Shown piece after piece: positions 54,371-63,300 of a DNA stretch of 64,000 nt. Each line of letters opens with the position of its first letter. Within the stretch, counting starts at the first letter, position 1. Made by a program: the position numbers and the translations under genes. The notes beneath the pieces were generated by a model. It was given only the letters and a program-made list of their open reading frames with translations. It searched no databases and was not told where the DNA came from. This stretch comes from Bacteroidota bacterium (GTDB lineage: Bacteria > Bacteroidota > Ignavibacteria > Ignavibacteriales > Melioribacteraceae): the NCBI GenBank assembly GCA_018818165.1, contig JAHISP010000060.1, positions 62,001-126,000 on the forward strand, written 5' to 3'.

Positions 54371-54988
54371 ATGGATAAGATAAATACAATAAGTAAAAAT
54401 TCTCAATTCCAGTTTAAAGAAAAAGGTTCACTTTTTATTGGATATCTCTTCCCTATTCAAAATCATGAAGAAGCAGAATCAATTTTAGCAGATGTTAGAA
54501 AAAAACATTACGATGCAACTCATAACTGTTATGCATATAAATTTATTGACGATGAATCTTTCAAATATTCCGATGATGGAGAGCCAAATGGAACAGCCGG
54601 CATAAGAATTTTTAACGCAATTAAGCATTTTAATTTATCCAATGTTTTGATTATTTCAACTCGCTATTTTGGTGGAACAAAGCTTGGCGTTGGACCATTA
54701 GGTAAAGCATATTACAACTCAGCAATCGGAGCAATAGAAAATGCTGATATTGTTGTAAAAGAAAACTATTCAAAAATTTTAATCGATTTTGGATATGATT
54801 ACATTAGCGATGTTCATCATTTTATTAACACCTATAAAGCTCAAAATATTAATAATTTATTCGATAAAAATCCCCTGATTGAATGTTTGATTAAACCAGA
54901 ATTTATCCAAAAATTAGGCGAAAATTTAATATCAGTCTCAAACGGAAAAATTGAAATAAAGATTTTGGAAGAAAATATTTATCTGTAA
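54371..54988 (+). CDS. YigZ/IMPACT-family protein
   Basis: The 205-residue protein has the UPF0029/IMPACT domain (about 20-135) with THNCYAYKF, SDDGEPNGTAGIRIFNAI and STRYFGGTKLGVGPLGKAY, and a C-terminal ferredoxin-like DUF1949-type region. The family is linked to translation or ribosome-associated control, but the molecular role is not firm. Its last codons lie in a 24-bp sequence that recurs twice downstream. Confidence 0.85.
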   Translation: MDKINTISKNSQFQFKEKGSLFIGYLFPIQNHEEAESILADVRKKHYDATHNCYAYKFIDDESFKYSDDGEPNGTAGIRIFNAIKHFNLSNVLIISTRYFGGTKLGVGPLGKAYYNSAIGAIENADIVVKENYSKILIDFGYDYISDVHHFINTYKAQNINNLFDKNPLIECLIKPEFIQKLGENLISVSNGKIEIKILEENIYL

Positions 54989-55025
54989 ATTAAAAAAGCC
55001 CGACTTTTACCAAATGAAAACTTAA

Positions 55026-55057
55026 AAAGCCCAACTTTTCAAAAAAGTTGGGCTTTT
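55026..55057. terminator. Bidirectional terminator 1 of the convergent gap
   Basis: AAAGCCCAACTTTT pairs with AAAAGTTGGGCTTTT (55026-55057), with A- and T-tracts on both sides, so it can stop transcription from either gene. Confidence 0.85.
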
Positions 55058-55264
55058 GATGGAAGAAAATATTTATCTGTAAATTTCCCATGTTTTCCGC
55101 ACAAAAGAAAACAAGATTAAAAACGTAATAATTTGAGTATAAATTTCAATAAATAGGTGTCTCGAGTTAAACATGTAAAAATATTTAGGAAAAAAGAGAA
55201 ATAAAACCTTTTGAAACTAGACAAATTGTATTAAAAAAGCCCAACTTTTACCAAATGAAAACTG

Positions 55265-55297
55265 AAAAAGCCCAACTTTTTTGAAAGTTGAGCTTTT
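55265..55297. terminator. Bidirectional terminator 2 of the convergent gap
   Basis: AAAAAGCCCAACTTT pairs with AAAGTTGAGCTTTTT with one mismatch (55265-55297). It is a diverged copy of the first terminator, closer to the M1 peptidase 3' end. Confidence 0.8.
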
Positions 55298-55313
55298 TAA
55301 TGGAGGAAAATAT

Positions 55314-57005
55314 TTATCTGTAAATTTCCGTTTCAATAAAAGCTAAAAGCCAATTATTTTTATCAAAATACGCGTTTTTTAATCTATTTTTCAATTTGTA
55401 CTTCAAAGTAGTATTGCCTTTTATATAGCTCGAAATATTTTTAATGTTGCCCGATGAATCTTCAAGTTCAATATCGAGTGGAAAATGATAATTTTCGTAA
55501 CCAGTTTGAATTTGCTTAATATCTATTTTTAACTCAATTTCGCTTTTTGAAATCACCTTTTCGCTCAATTTAATTTCAAGTTCCAAAAATCCACTTCCTT
55601 CAAAAATCCACTGATTAAAGAATTTATCAAGATTTCGTTTTGATGTTTTTTCAAATACTTTTTTGAAATCCCTAATTTCGGCATTTTTGTATTGGAAATC
55701 ATTGTAATATGCTTTTAATCCAACAAAGAAAAGAAAATCACCAATCTCTTTTCGCAGCATATGCAGAACCCAGGCACCTTTATTATAAACTGTTGAGGAA
55801 AATAAATTAGTCCCAGGATTATATAATTTTTGAATGTCATCAGAATTAATTCTGGATTTAAAAGAACTCATTGTTGATTTAAGTGCATCAAAGCCACTTA
55901 TTTTTTCGTAATATAAAGCTTCAGAATAAGTTGCAAAGCCCTCATTAAGCCAAATATCTTTCCATGTTTTTGGTGTAACAGAATTTCCCCACCAATGATG
56001 AGCAAGTTCATGTATTAACATTGATTCATAAAAATTCATTCCAGAAATAAAATTACTACCTATACCTGTTATTGTTTGACTTTCCATAGCTCCCTTTTGC
56101 CAAAGAATTTCTGCAATACCATATTTATCTTTTATAAACGGGTACTCGCCAAACAGCTCTGAAAGCACTTTCAAATATTCTGGATGTTTTGCAAAATCCT
56201 TTTTTGCATCTTGAAGATTCATTTCGGTTACATAATAATCAATATCCATAGTATCAGTTGTAGAAAAATACTTTTGACTAAAATTTTTATATTCACCAGA
56301 ATAAATTGAAATTAGATAAGTGGAAATTGGATATTTAGAATTCCAAATATAAGTTCGCCTATTCCCTTCTGAAAAAGTCTTTTTCAATTTGCCATTCGAC
56401 AAAGATACAATGTTGCTATCGTTGGTAATTGAAATTGTTAAAAGTGCTTTATCTGCTGGAGTATCGTTACATGGAAACCAAGTTGAAGCATAAATTGGTT
56501 CGTTTAATGTTGCAACAAATTTTTTATTATTTTTTTCCTTCATCCAAAATGAACCGAAACCAAGATTTTGCGGCTCACCTTCAAAATCAATTTCTAAATT
56601 AAGTGTATCGGTTAATATATTACTTCTATCAATTTCTATTTTGTTATCACTATAATTATAATCTACTTCCGTTTTTTCAATTTTTACAAAATTAATTTTA
56701 AAATTATCGTATAAATCTAATTCAATAATTTTTTGACTTTTATCATTTGTAACTAGTTTAATTTTAGCGTTCTCTTTTATTATTTCTTCATTTTGGAAAA
56801 TATCTAATTTTAATTCATATTCCAGAACATCAATATTTCTGTTTGGAAGTTCAACATTATCAATAAACGAATATTTAATTATTGATGAAAGATTTCTTAA
56901 GAATAAGTCACTATCTTCTTTATTTATGACCACTTTTAATAAAATTATTGAAAATATAATAAAAAGTGGGATTGATATTAACACAATTTTTCTTATTTTG
57001 TCCAT
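55314..57005 (-). CDS. M1-family metalloaminopeptidase
   Basis: The 563-residue protein has an N-terminal signal/anchor helix (about 7-26). An aminopeptidase-N-like beta domain is followed by the catalytic thermolysin fold with zinc motif HELAHHWWGN and the third ligand in WLNEGFATYSEALYYE. The exopeptidase motif usually written GAMEN reads GAMES here (KGAMESQTITGIG). Soluble extracytoplasmic M1 peptidases trim peptides. The altered Asn may influence the N-terminal specificity. It is divergent from glgC. Confidence 0.88.
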   Translation of the reverse strand: MDKIRKIVLISIPLFIIFSIILLKVVINKEDSDLFLRNLSSIIKYSFIDNVELPNRNIDVLEYELKLDIFQNEEIIKENAKIKLVTNDKSQKIIELDLYDNFKINFVKIEKTEVDYNYSDNKIEIDRSNILTDTLNLEIDFEGEPQNLGFGSFWMKEKNNKKFVATLNEPIYASTWFPCNDTPADKALLTISITNDSNIVSLSNGKLKKTFSEGNRRTYIWNSKYPISTYLISIYSGEYKNFSQKYFSTTDTMDIDYYVTEMNLQDAKKDFAKHPEYLKVLSELFGEYPFIKDKYGIAEILWQKGAMESQTITGIGSNFISGMNFYESMLIHELAHHWWGNSVTPKTWKDIWLNEGFATYSEALYYEKISGFDALKSTMSSFKSRINSDDIQKLYNPGTNLFSSTVYNKGAWVLHMLRKEIGDFLFFVGLKAYYNDFQYKNAEIRDFKKVFEKTSKRNLDKFFNQWIFEGSGFLELEIKLSEKVISKSEIELKIDIKQIQTGYENYHFPLDIELEDSSGNIKNISSYIKGNTTLKYKLKNRLKNAYFDKNNWLLAFIETEIYR

Positions 57006-57113
57006 TAAGTATATAAATTTTTTGTTATTTAAATTGAAGCCAAATTTAACGATTTATTATCTTGTGTTGTACAAGAATTCATAATATTTTTATAAAATTA
57101 AAATGGGGAAAAA

Positions 57114-58346
57114 ATGGCTTATCTTGGTTCTTCGCTATTAAGAAATACTGCAACAATGATTTTAGCAGGTGGACAAGGAGAAAGACTTATGCCACTTACT
57201 GAATTCCGATCTAAACCATCAGTTCCATTTGGTGGTAAATATAGAATAATTGATTTTACTTTATCCAATTGTTTGAATTCTGGATTAAGGAGAATTTATG
57301 TTTTAACTCAATACAAATCTGATTCGCTTTCACAACATATTTATGAGGCTTGGAATATTTTCAATCCAGAACTTGGCGAATTTATTTATTCAATTCCTCC
57401 TCAGCTAAAAATGAGTAACAATTGGTATACTGGAACTTCCAACGCAATTTATCAAAATGCTAATCTTTTAGAAAACAGAACGGAGTATGTTCTAATCCTT
57501 TCTGGTGATCATATTTACAAAATGGACTATTTAAAAATGTTGCAATACCATCTTGATAAAAAAGCAGATTTATCTATTTCATCGCTTTTTGTTCCAAAAA
57601 GTATTGCTTCAGAATTTGGTGTTATTGAAATTGATAAAAACTATAGAGTAATAGATTTTGTTGAAAAACCCAAAAACCCTCCAGAAATTCCAGATAGACC
57701 TGGTGAATCATTTGTAAATATGGGTGTTTATGTTTTTAAGGTAGAGATACTTCTTAAAATTATTAAGGAGATGGGAGAAAAGAAATTAGACAACACAGAT
57801 TTTGGTAAGCACATTATTCCATACATGATTAAAGAAGGTTATGACGTTTTTTCTTTTAGATATGAAGATGAAAATCACAAAGACAAACCATACTGGGTTG
57901 ATGTTGGTACTTTGGATAGTTATTATGCTGCAAGTATGGATTTGTTAAATGTAAATCCACATTTTAACATGTACGATTCCAGTTGGCCCCTTCGATCACA
58001 GCAAATTCAATCGCCACCAGCTAAAACTATTTCGCACGAAGGTGAGCGTGTTGGAAGAGCTTATAATTCGCTTGTAACCGATGGAACAGTAATTTCTGGT
58101 GGACTTGTTGAACGCTCCATTTTAGGTCCACTTGTTCGCGTTAATAGCTACGCTTATATTACTGACTCAATAATTATGGATAGATGTAATATCGGTCGCC
58201 ATGCACGAATTAGGCGTGCAATTATTGATAAAAATGTAAAAGTTCCAGAAGGAACTGAAATTGGATTTGATATTGAATCGGATAAAAAGCGATTTAAAGT
58301 TACAGAAACTGGAATTGTGGTAATTCCTAAAAATTATAAATTTTAA
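57114..58346 (+). CDS. glgC: Glucose-1-phosphate adenylyltransferase (ADP-glucose pyrophosphorylase)
   Basis: The 410-residue enzyme makes ADP-glucose for glycogen. Visible motifs are ILAGGQGERLMPLTEFRSKP (nucleotide binding), VPFGGKYRIIDFTLSNCLNSG, SGDHIYKMDY, the glucose-phosphate site FVEKPKNPPEI, and a C-terminal left-handed beta-helix (GGLVERSILGPLVRVNSYAYI). A GGGG-containing Shine-Dalgarno lies before ATG 57114. No other glycogen gene is adjacent. Confidence 0.93.
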   Translation: MAYLGSSLLRNTATMILAGGQGERLMPLTEFRSKPSVPFGGKYRIIDFTLSNCLNSGLRRIYVLTQYKSDSLSQHIYEAWNIFNPELGEFIYSIPPQLKMSNNWYTGTSNAIYQNANLLENRTEYVLILSGDHIYKMDYLKMLQYHLDKKADLSISSLFVPKSIASEFGVIEIDKNYRVIDFVEKPKNPPEIPDRPGESFVNMGVYVFKVEILLKIIKEMGEKKLDNTDFGKHIIPYMIKEGYDVFSFRYEDENHKDKPYWVDVGTLDSYYAASMDLLNVNPHFNMYDSSWPLRSQQIQSPPAKTISHEGERVGRAYNSLVTDGTVISGGLVERSILGPLVRVNSYAYITDSIIMDRCNIGRHARIRRAIIDKNVKVPEGTEIGFDIESDKKRFKVTETGIVVIPKNYKF

Positions 58347-58404
58347 CGAATTTTGATGAAATGTAGTGTGTGGTTGATGGATGTGTGAGATGTGTTTATT
58401 GAGA

Positions 58405-58415
58405 TGTTAGCCAAC
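58405..58415. repeat. Inverted boundary repeat before the hydrolase gene (attC-like core)
   Basis: TGTTAGCCAAC is the exact reverse complement of 59819-59829 beyond the gene. It contains GTTAGCC, which resembles but does not fully fit the integron core GTTRRRY. Confidence 0.5.
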
Positions 58416-58437
58416 ATATAAAAAAAGAGGAAATAAC

Positions 58438-59814
58438 ATGAAAAAAATAGGATTATTCTTATTTGTTTTTTTAACAAGTTTGTCAATTTATGCACAAGAC
58501 ATTTCAGGTAAATGGAATGGGATATTGAAAGCTCAGGGAACTCAATTGAGATTGGTATTTAATATTACAAAAACAGATAATGGTTATAGCTCAACAATGG
58601 ATAGCCCTGACCAGAGAGCAAAAGGAATAACTGTAACAACTACAAGTTTTGATAATTCTATTCTAAAACTTGAAATGTCAAATGAAGGAATTAAATATGA
58701 AGGAACTTTAAGGGATGAGAACTCTTTTGTTGGGACGTTTAAACAAGGAGATCAGTCTTTCCCCTTGGTATTAACTATTAGAGAAGTTGAAAAAGAAAAA
58801 ATAGTTAGACCACAAGAACCAACCAAACCATACCCTTACTATTCAGAAGAGGTTAAATTTAAGAATATAGAAGATAAAATTGAATTGGCAGGAACATTAA
58901 CCTTACCTGAAAAGAATGGTATGTTTCCCGCTGTTATTTTAATTTCTGGAAGTGGACCACAAAACAGAGATGAAGAGTTATTAGGACATAAACCTTTTCT
59001 TGTTTTGGCAGACTTTCTAACGAAGAATGGTATTGCAGTACTAAGATATGATGACAGAGGCGTTGAAAAATCTACAGGTAATTTTAATTCAGCAACAACC
59101 TTTGATTTTGCAAAAGATGTTAAATATGCAATAGAATATCTTCAAAAAAGGAAAGACATAAACAAAGATAAAATTGGGTTAATTGGACACAGTGAAGGAG
59201 GTGTGATAGCTCCAATTATTGCCTCAGAAAATAAAGATGTTGATTTTATAGTTTTAATGGCAGGTCCATCTCTTCGTGGTGATAAATTACTTCTGCTTCA
59301 AAAATACAAAATTGAAACGCAGATTGGAGTTAATAAGCAGTTAATTGAGAACAATCAGCAAATATTTACTGGTGCTTATGAAATAATATTAAACAAGAGT
59401 ATTAAAAATGAACTGATTTCAGATACCTTGTCAGAATATTTTACTTCAAAATATGGTTTAGCGTTACCAGAAAAACAAAAAACTGTGCTAATAAACCAAT
59501 TATCATCCCCTTGGATGATTGAATTTATAAGACTTGACCCTGTTGTTTATTTATCAAAAGTTAACTGTCCTGTGCTCGCAATTAATGGAAGTAAGGATAT
59601 GCAGGTTCCACCGAAAGAGAATTTAGAGATAATTGAAAATGTAGTTAAGAAATCAAATAATACTAAAGTGAAAGTAAAAGAACTTGAAGGATTAAATCAT
59701 TTATTTCAAGAATGTGAAACTGGTGCGCCAAGTGAATATAGTACAACTGAACAAACAATTTCACCAACCGCATTAAAAGAAATTCTAAATTGGATTAATA
59801 TTCAAATAAAATAA
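58438..59814 (+). CDS. Secreted alpha/beta hydrolase (serine esterase/peptidase-like)
   Basis: The 458-residue protein has a signal peptide (about 1-19, SLSIYAQ), an N-terminal beta-domain (about 22-120, DISGKWNGILKAQGTQLRLV) and an alpha/beta-hydrolase domain. The nucleophile elbow is GHSEGG (GLIGHSEGGVIAP), and the acid/His residues appear in NGSKDMQV and GLNHLFQ. Homologous architectures are common in Bacteroidetes. The gene is bounded by 11-bp inverted repeats and followed by a structured 120-nt element. That, together with an isolated position, suggests horizontal acquisition, possibly as a cassette. The substrate is unknown. Confidence 0.8.
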   Translation: MKKIGLFLFVFLTSLSIYAQDISGKWNGILKAQGTQLRLVFNITKTDNGYSSTMDSPDQRAKGITVTTTSFDNSILKLEMSNEGIKYEGTLRDENSFVGTFKQGDQSFPLVLTIREVEKEKIVRPQEPTKPYPYYSEEVKFKNIEDKIELAGTLTLPEKNGMFPAVILISGSGPQNRDEELLGHKPFLVLADFLTKNGIAVLRYDDRGVEKSTGNFNSATTFDFAKDVKYAIEYLQKRKDINKDKIGLIGHSEGGVIAPIIASENKDVDFIVLMAGPSLRGDKLLLLQKYKIETQIGVNKQLIENNQQIFTGAYEIILNKSIKNELISDTLSEYFTSKYGLALPEKQKTVLINQLSSPWMIEFIRLDPVVYLSKVNCPVLAINGSKDMQVPPKENLEIIENVVKKSNNTKVKVKELEGLNHLFQECETGAPSEYSTTEQTISPTALKEILNWINIQIK

Positions 59815-59818
59815 ATAC

Positions 59819-59950
59819 GTTGGCTAACAATGTATATGCAAAATGGACGAAATAGTAGTAATTTCAAGGGTTGTAGCTCGCTTCAACTTTCTTGTAAATT
59901 GACAGGAAAGTGCCACGCAGTCGGCTACTATTCTTATCCTTACCTATACA
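59819..59950. repeat. attC-like structured element after the hydrolase gene
   Basis: It begins GTTGGCTAACA (59819-59829) and folds into a long imperfect hairpin: TGTATA (59831-59836) with TATACA (59945-59950), and AATAGTAG (59851-59858) with CTACTATT (59925-59932), plus an internal ACTTTC/GAAAGT stem. No GTTAG-type right boundary is seen and no integrase is in the window. Confidence 0.45.
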
Positions 59951-60002
59951 CAATCAATTCTAAAACCACACAATAATCCAAAAATCATTTTCCCAAATTT
60001 AT

Positions 60003-60010
60003 TATCTTTG
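60003..60010 (+). promoter_or_regulatory. TATCTTTG box next to the uvrC start (leaderless candidate)
   Basis: TATCTTTG fits TAnnTTTG and ends 4 nt before the uvrC ATG (60015). No Shine-Dalgarno is present, so a leaderless or very short-leader mRNA is predicted. Confidence 0.5.
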
Positions 60011-60014
60011 CTTT

Positions 60015-61865
60015 ATGACAAAAATTAAATCCGAACAAAATACCGAATTGCAAGCTAAACTTGATTCACTTCCAACTTTACCTGGAATTTATCAATTTAA
60101 GGATAAAACTGACAAAGTAATTTATGTTGGAAAAGCAAAAAACTTAAGAAATAGAGTTCGTTCCTACTTTCGTTCAACTGTCGATTCACCAAAAACTATG
60201 GCTTTAGTTAATAAAATTATCGATTTTCAACTAATTGTAACCGATAGCGAAGTTGAGGCGCTTGTTCTTGAGAATAATTTAATTAAGGAATTAAAACCAA
60301 AGTATAATATTAGTCTTAAGGATGATAAAACATTTCCATACATTCGCGTTACAAATGAGCCATATCCACAAGTCTTTCCCACGAGAAATGTAGTTAGAGA
60401 TGGCTCAAAATATTTTGGACCTTACACAAATGTAAAGGACATGAAATCTTCTTTAAGGATGATAAACCAAACATTCAAAATAAGAAGTTGCAAACATTTT
60501 ATTGACAGCGATTCAATTGCAAAAGGCAAAATTAAAATCTGTTTAGATTATCACATAAAAAAATGTGATGGACCTTGCGAAGGATTTGTTAGTCAAGATG
60601 ATTATATTAAAATGGTTTCCAACTTGATAAAAGTGCTTAAAGGAAAATCCGATATTTTGATTAAGGAACTTTATTACGAAATGAAAATTGCTTCGGATAA
60701 TTATCAATTTGAAAAAGCAGCCGAAATACGTGACACCATTAAAAAACTGGAAGTCTATTCATCCAAACAAAAAATTGTATCAACTGATTTTGGCGATAGA
60801 GATGTAATTAGCGTTGCTGTTGAAGGAAAAGATGTTGCTTCCACAATTTTAATTATCCGCGAAGGTCGTTTGGTTGGAAGAAAGCAACTTACTTTAACTA
60901 GCAATTTGGATGAAAATTTAAGCCAAGTTTATTCTTCAGTGATAAAATTATATTACACCGAGTTTGTCGAGGTTCCAAAAGAGATAATTATTGAAGTGCT
61001 CCCTTTTGAACATGAGTTGATTCTTGATTGGCTTAAAATTAAGGCTGAAAGAAATGTAAAATTTGTTGTTCCACAAATTAAAAGCGATGCAATGTCGCTA
61101 ATTAAAATGTGCAAACAGAATTCCATTTTGCAATTAAAAGATATTCAGCTTCAAAAAATGAAAAAAGAAGGCAATTTACCATATGTTTTGCAAGCATTAA
61201 AACGCGATTTACGGTTAAATGTGCTGCCTCGCAAGATTGAATGCTTTGATATTTCGCATATTCAAGGAAGTGAAACTGTTGCTTCGTTAGTCGTTTTTGT
61301 TGATGGAAAGCCTAAAAAATCGCTTTATAGACGATTTATTATAATAGATGTTGAAGGAGTTGACGATTTTGCCTCAATGCGTGAAGTTGTTGAAAGACGC
61401 TATACAATATTAAAAAATGAAAATGAACCACTTCCAGAATTAATAATGGTCGATGGTGGAAAAGGACAACTTTCCAGCGCAGTTTCAATTTTGGATAATC
61501 TCGGTTATGCAAATTACAACATTATTGGATTGGCAAAAAGGTTGGAGGAAATTTTCTTTCCTGGCGATTCTGAACCACAAACTATTCCTAAAACTTCTTC
61601 CAGTCTCAAATTATTGCAACACCTTAGAGACGAAGCGCATCGTTTTGCAATTACTTTTCATCGCGAACGACGAAGCAAAAGAACGTTCCAGACTGAATTA
61701 ACAGAAATTGATGGTATTGGTGAAACAATTGCAAGCAAATTACTAATCGAATTCAAAAGCGTTTCCGAAATTAGAAATAAGTCACTTGAAGAGTTATCAA
61801 ATTTTATTGGTGCAAGTAAAGGTAAGCTTGTTTTCGATTATTTTAACGAAAAAAGGGAAGATTAA
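60015..61865 (+). CDS. uvrC: UvrABC system protein C (excinuclease subunit C)
   Basis: The 616-residue protein has the N-terminal GIY-YIG nuclease (LPTLPGIYQFKDKTDKVIYV, about 14-34), a UVR motif (ASDNYQFEKAAEIRDTIKKL, about 218-240), the RNase H-like second nuclease domain (IECFDISHIQGSETVASLV, DGGKGQLSSA) and a C-terminal helix-hairpin-helix pair (ITEIDGIGETIASKLL-like). It makes both incisions in nucleotide excision repair with UvrB. The stop lies inside the following terminator hairpin. Confidence 0.96.
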   Translation: MTKIKSEQNTELQAKLDSLPTLPGIYQFKDKTDKVIYVGKAKNLRNRVRSYFRSTVDSPKTMALVNKIIDFQLIVTDSEVEALVLENNLIKELKPKYNISLKDDKTFPYIRVTNEPYPQVFPTRNVVRDGSKYFGPYTNVKDMKSSLRMINQTFKIRSCKHFIDSDSIAKGKIKICLDYHIKKCDGPCEGFVSQDDYIKMVSNLIKVLKGKSDILIKELYYEMKIASDNYQFEKAAEIRDTIKKLEVYSSKQKIVSTDFGDRDVISVAVEGKDVASTILIIREGRLVGRKQLTLTSNLDENLSQVYSSVIKLYYTEFVEVPKEIIIEVLPFEHELILDWLKIKAERNVKFVVPQIKSDAMSLIKMCKQNSILQLKDIQLQKMKKEGNLPYVLQALKRDLRLNVLPRKIECFDISHIQGSETVASLVVFVDGKPKKSLYRRFIIIDVEGVDDFASMREVVERRYTILKNENEPLPELIMVDGGKGQLSSAVSILDNLGYANYNIIGLAKRLEEIFFPGDSEPQTIPKTSSSLKLLQHLRDEAHRFAITFHRERRSKRTFQTELTEIDGIGETIASKLLIEFKSVSEIRNKSLEELSNFIGASKGKLVFDYFNEKRED

Positions 61866-61875
61866 CTTCCCTTTT
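61851..61875. terminator. Bidirectional terminator between uvrC and the reductase gene
   Basis: AAAAGGGAAG-ATTAA-CTTCCCTTTT (61851-61875) is a perfect 10-bp stem flanked by A- and T-tracts. It overlaps the uvrC stop codon and serves both convergent genes. Confidence 0.9.
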
Positions 61876-61884
61876 CAATTTTAA

Positions 61885-62700
61885 TTACCATTTTTCGGCG
61901 TGAATTTGTCCAGTTACTTTTCCTTTATGTTCAACAAAACCTTCCGTTTCGAGTAATTGAATTGTTTCATCAATCATATAAGGATTTCCGCACAAAAATA
62001 CGTGTGTGTTTTCTGAAGTTAATTTTTGATTCCATTTTTGCTCAAGTTTTCGCGATTTCCAAACATCTTGAACAAAGCCAACATTGCCACCCCATTTTAC
62101 AATTTCTTTATCGGTATCAGTAATTGTTGGAATATAAGTAAAATTAGGGACCAATGAATCAAGTAGTGACAATTCAGAAGAATATCCCAAATCCCAAGTA
62201 TTATAAGCACCATGAAGCACAGCAATTTTTCTATTTGGATTAGCAAGTGCATCTGAACGCAACATGCTAATATATGGAGCAACTCCCGTTCCAGTTGCAA
62301 TCAAAACAAGATTAGCATCATGAGGCGCTTTATCCATTGTAAACATTCCAGTAAACTTACTTGTTAACCCTATACTATCGCCAGGTTTTAAAGCAAATAT
62401 TCTTGGAGTAAGTTCTCCATCATGTACTAAAGTAATGTAGAATTCTATATATTCTTTGTTTTTTGACGAAGATGCAATAGAATATGCTCGTCTAATCATT
62501 TTTTCTGGGTCAACTTCTTGGTGCTCTGGAATTGAATTTTCACATCTTGGAGCAGAACCTGGTAAATATATCACAGCAAACTGTCCAGCTTCAAATTCTG
62601 GAACTTCCCACCCAACTGGAGATACTCTAATTATAATATTCACTGGGGATACACGAATCACTTGCGTTACTTTACTGTTCAGCTCTAGTCCTTTTGCCAT
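61885..62700 (-). CDS. fpr: Ferredoxin--NADP(+) reductase (bacterial subclass)
   Basis: The 271-residue flavoenzyme has the FAD motif RRAYSIASS, the NADP-side GTGVAPYISMLR and VFLCGNPYMID, and a C-terminal HAEKW aromatic residue as in bacterial Fpr. It exchanges electrons between ferredoxin or flavodoxin and NADPH. Its place near OsmC, a Fur/PerR-type regulator and a peroxiredoxin fits a redox-stress role, but it has its own 144-nt upstream gap. A complex I without the NADH module nearby makes a ferredoxin link interesting, though unproven. Confidence 0.88.
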   Translation of the reverse strand: MAKGLELNSKVTQVIRVSPVNIIIRVSPVGWEVPEFEAGQFAVIYLPGSAPRCENSIPEHQEVDPEKMIRRAYSIASSSKNKEYIEFYITLVHDGELTPRIFALKPGDSIGLTSKFTGMFTMDKAPHDANLVLIATGTGVAPYISMLRSDALANPNRKIAVLHGAYNTWDLGYSSELSLLDSLVPNFTYIPTITDTDKEIVKWGGNVGFVQDVWKSRKLEQKWNQKLTSENTHVFLCGNPYMIDETIQLLETEGFVEHKGKVTGQIHAEKW

Positions 62701-62777
62701 TTACCTTTCCTACAAAAATTATATTATAAAATATTGAATTATACTACTAATAAATAATTAGCAATTCAAATTTAATA

Positions 62778-62826
62778 AAAATAGGATAAAGTAGTTTGAA
62801 TATCATTCAAATTTTTATCCTATTTT
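62778..62826. terminator. Terminator downstream of the OsmC gene
   Basis: AAAATAGGATAAA (62778-62790) pairs with TTTATCCTATTTT (62814-62826), with an inner TTTGAAT/ATTCAAA stem. It lies just beyond the osmC stop on the minus strand. Confidence 0.8.
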
Positions 62827-62844
62827 AAATTCTTTTATAATTGA

Positions 62845-63264
62845 TTAAACTAATTTTGCAACTAATGTTATTGTTGTTCCAGCAAATAGTTTTGAAATTG
62901 GACATTGCGATTTAGCACTTTTTGCTAATTCTTGAAATTTCTCGTCACTAATTCCAGGTATATTTGCAACGCAATTTAATTCAATTCCAGTAATTTGAGG
63001 ACCACCGTCAACTGTTCCTAATGTAACTGTTGCTGTAGTTTCAATGCTTGTTGGAACAATCATTTCTTTACCCAAAAGTGCTGATAAAAACATTGAGAAA
63101 CATCCTGCATTTGCTGCACCAACTAATTCTTCTGGATTGGTTTCTTTTCCATCTTCAAAACGTGATGCAAACGTAAATGGTCCTTCGTAACCAGTAAAAC
63201 TCATTACTCCGCTTCCACTTTTTAATTCCCCATTCCATTTTGCTTTTGCTGTACTTATTGACAT
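62845..63264 (-). CDS. OsmC/Ohr-family peroxidase
   Basis: The 139-residue protein has the OsmC two-cysteine arrangement: the first Cys in NAGCFSMFLSALL (near residue 54) and the second in KSQCPISKLF (near 119). The N-terminal AKWNGELKSGSGVMSFTGY and the ETNPEELVGAA block fit the OsmC rather than the Ohr subgroup. It detoxifies organic hydroperoxides in the cytoplasm. It is 36 nt downstream of the Fur/PerR-type regulator on the same strand and is probably controlled by it. Confidence 0.9.
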   Translation of the reverse strand: MSISTAKAKWNGELKSGSGVMSFTGYEGPFTFASRFEDGKETNPEELVGAANAGCFSMFLSALLGKEMIVPTSIETTATVTLGTVDGGPQITGIELNCVANIPGISDEKFQELAKSAKSQCPISKLFAGTTITLVAKLV

Positions 63265-63300
63265 AATTTTATTTCCTTATTTTAATAATTAACTTATAAT

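Larger units (their letters stand above)
54967..55325. repeat. Triplicated 24-bp tail with duplicated hairpin units
   Basis: A 24-bp sequence beginning GGAAGAAAATATTTATCTGT occurs at 54967-54990 (end of the YigZ gene), 55061-55084 and 55302-55325 (one change, covering the stop of the M1 peptidase). Between the copies lie two similar units starting AAAAAAGCCC and containing AAGCCCAACTTTT hairpins. The gap holds no gene. Confidence 0.75.

Noticed and set aside
54967-55325. CRISPR array
   Set aside because: There are only three copies of the 24-bp unit, unequal spacing, and the intervening segments are similar to each other. They are duplicated terminators.
58438-59814. Phage or plasmid origin of the hydrolase region
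   Set aside because: No phage, plasmid or integrase genes are present. Only the flanking inverted repeats suggest transfer.
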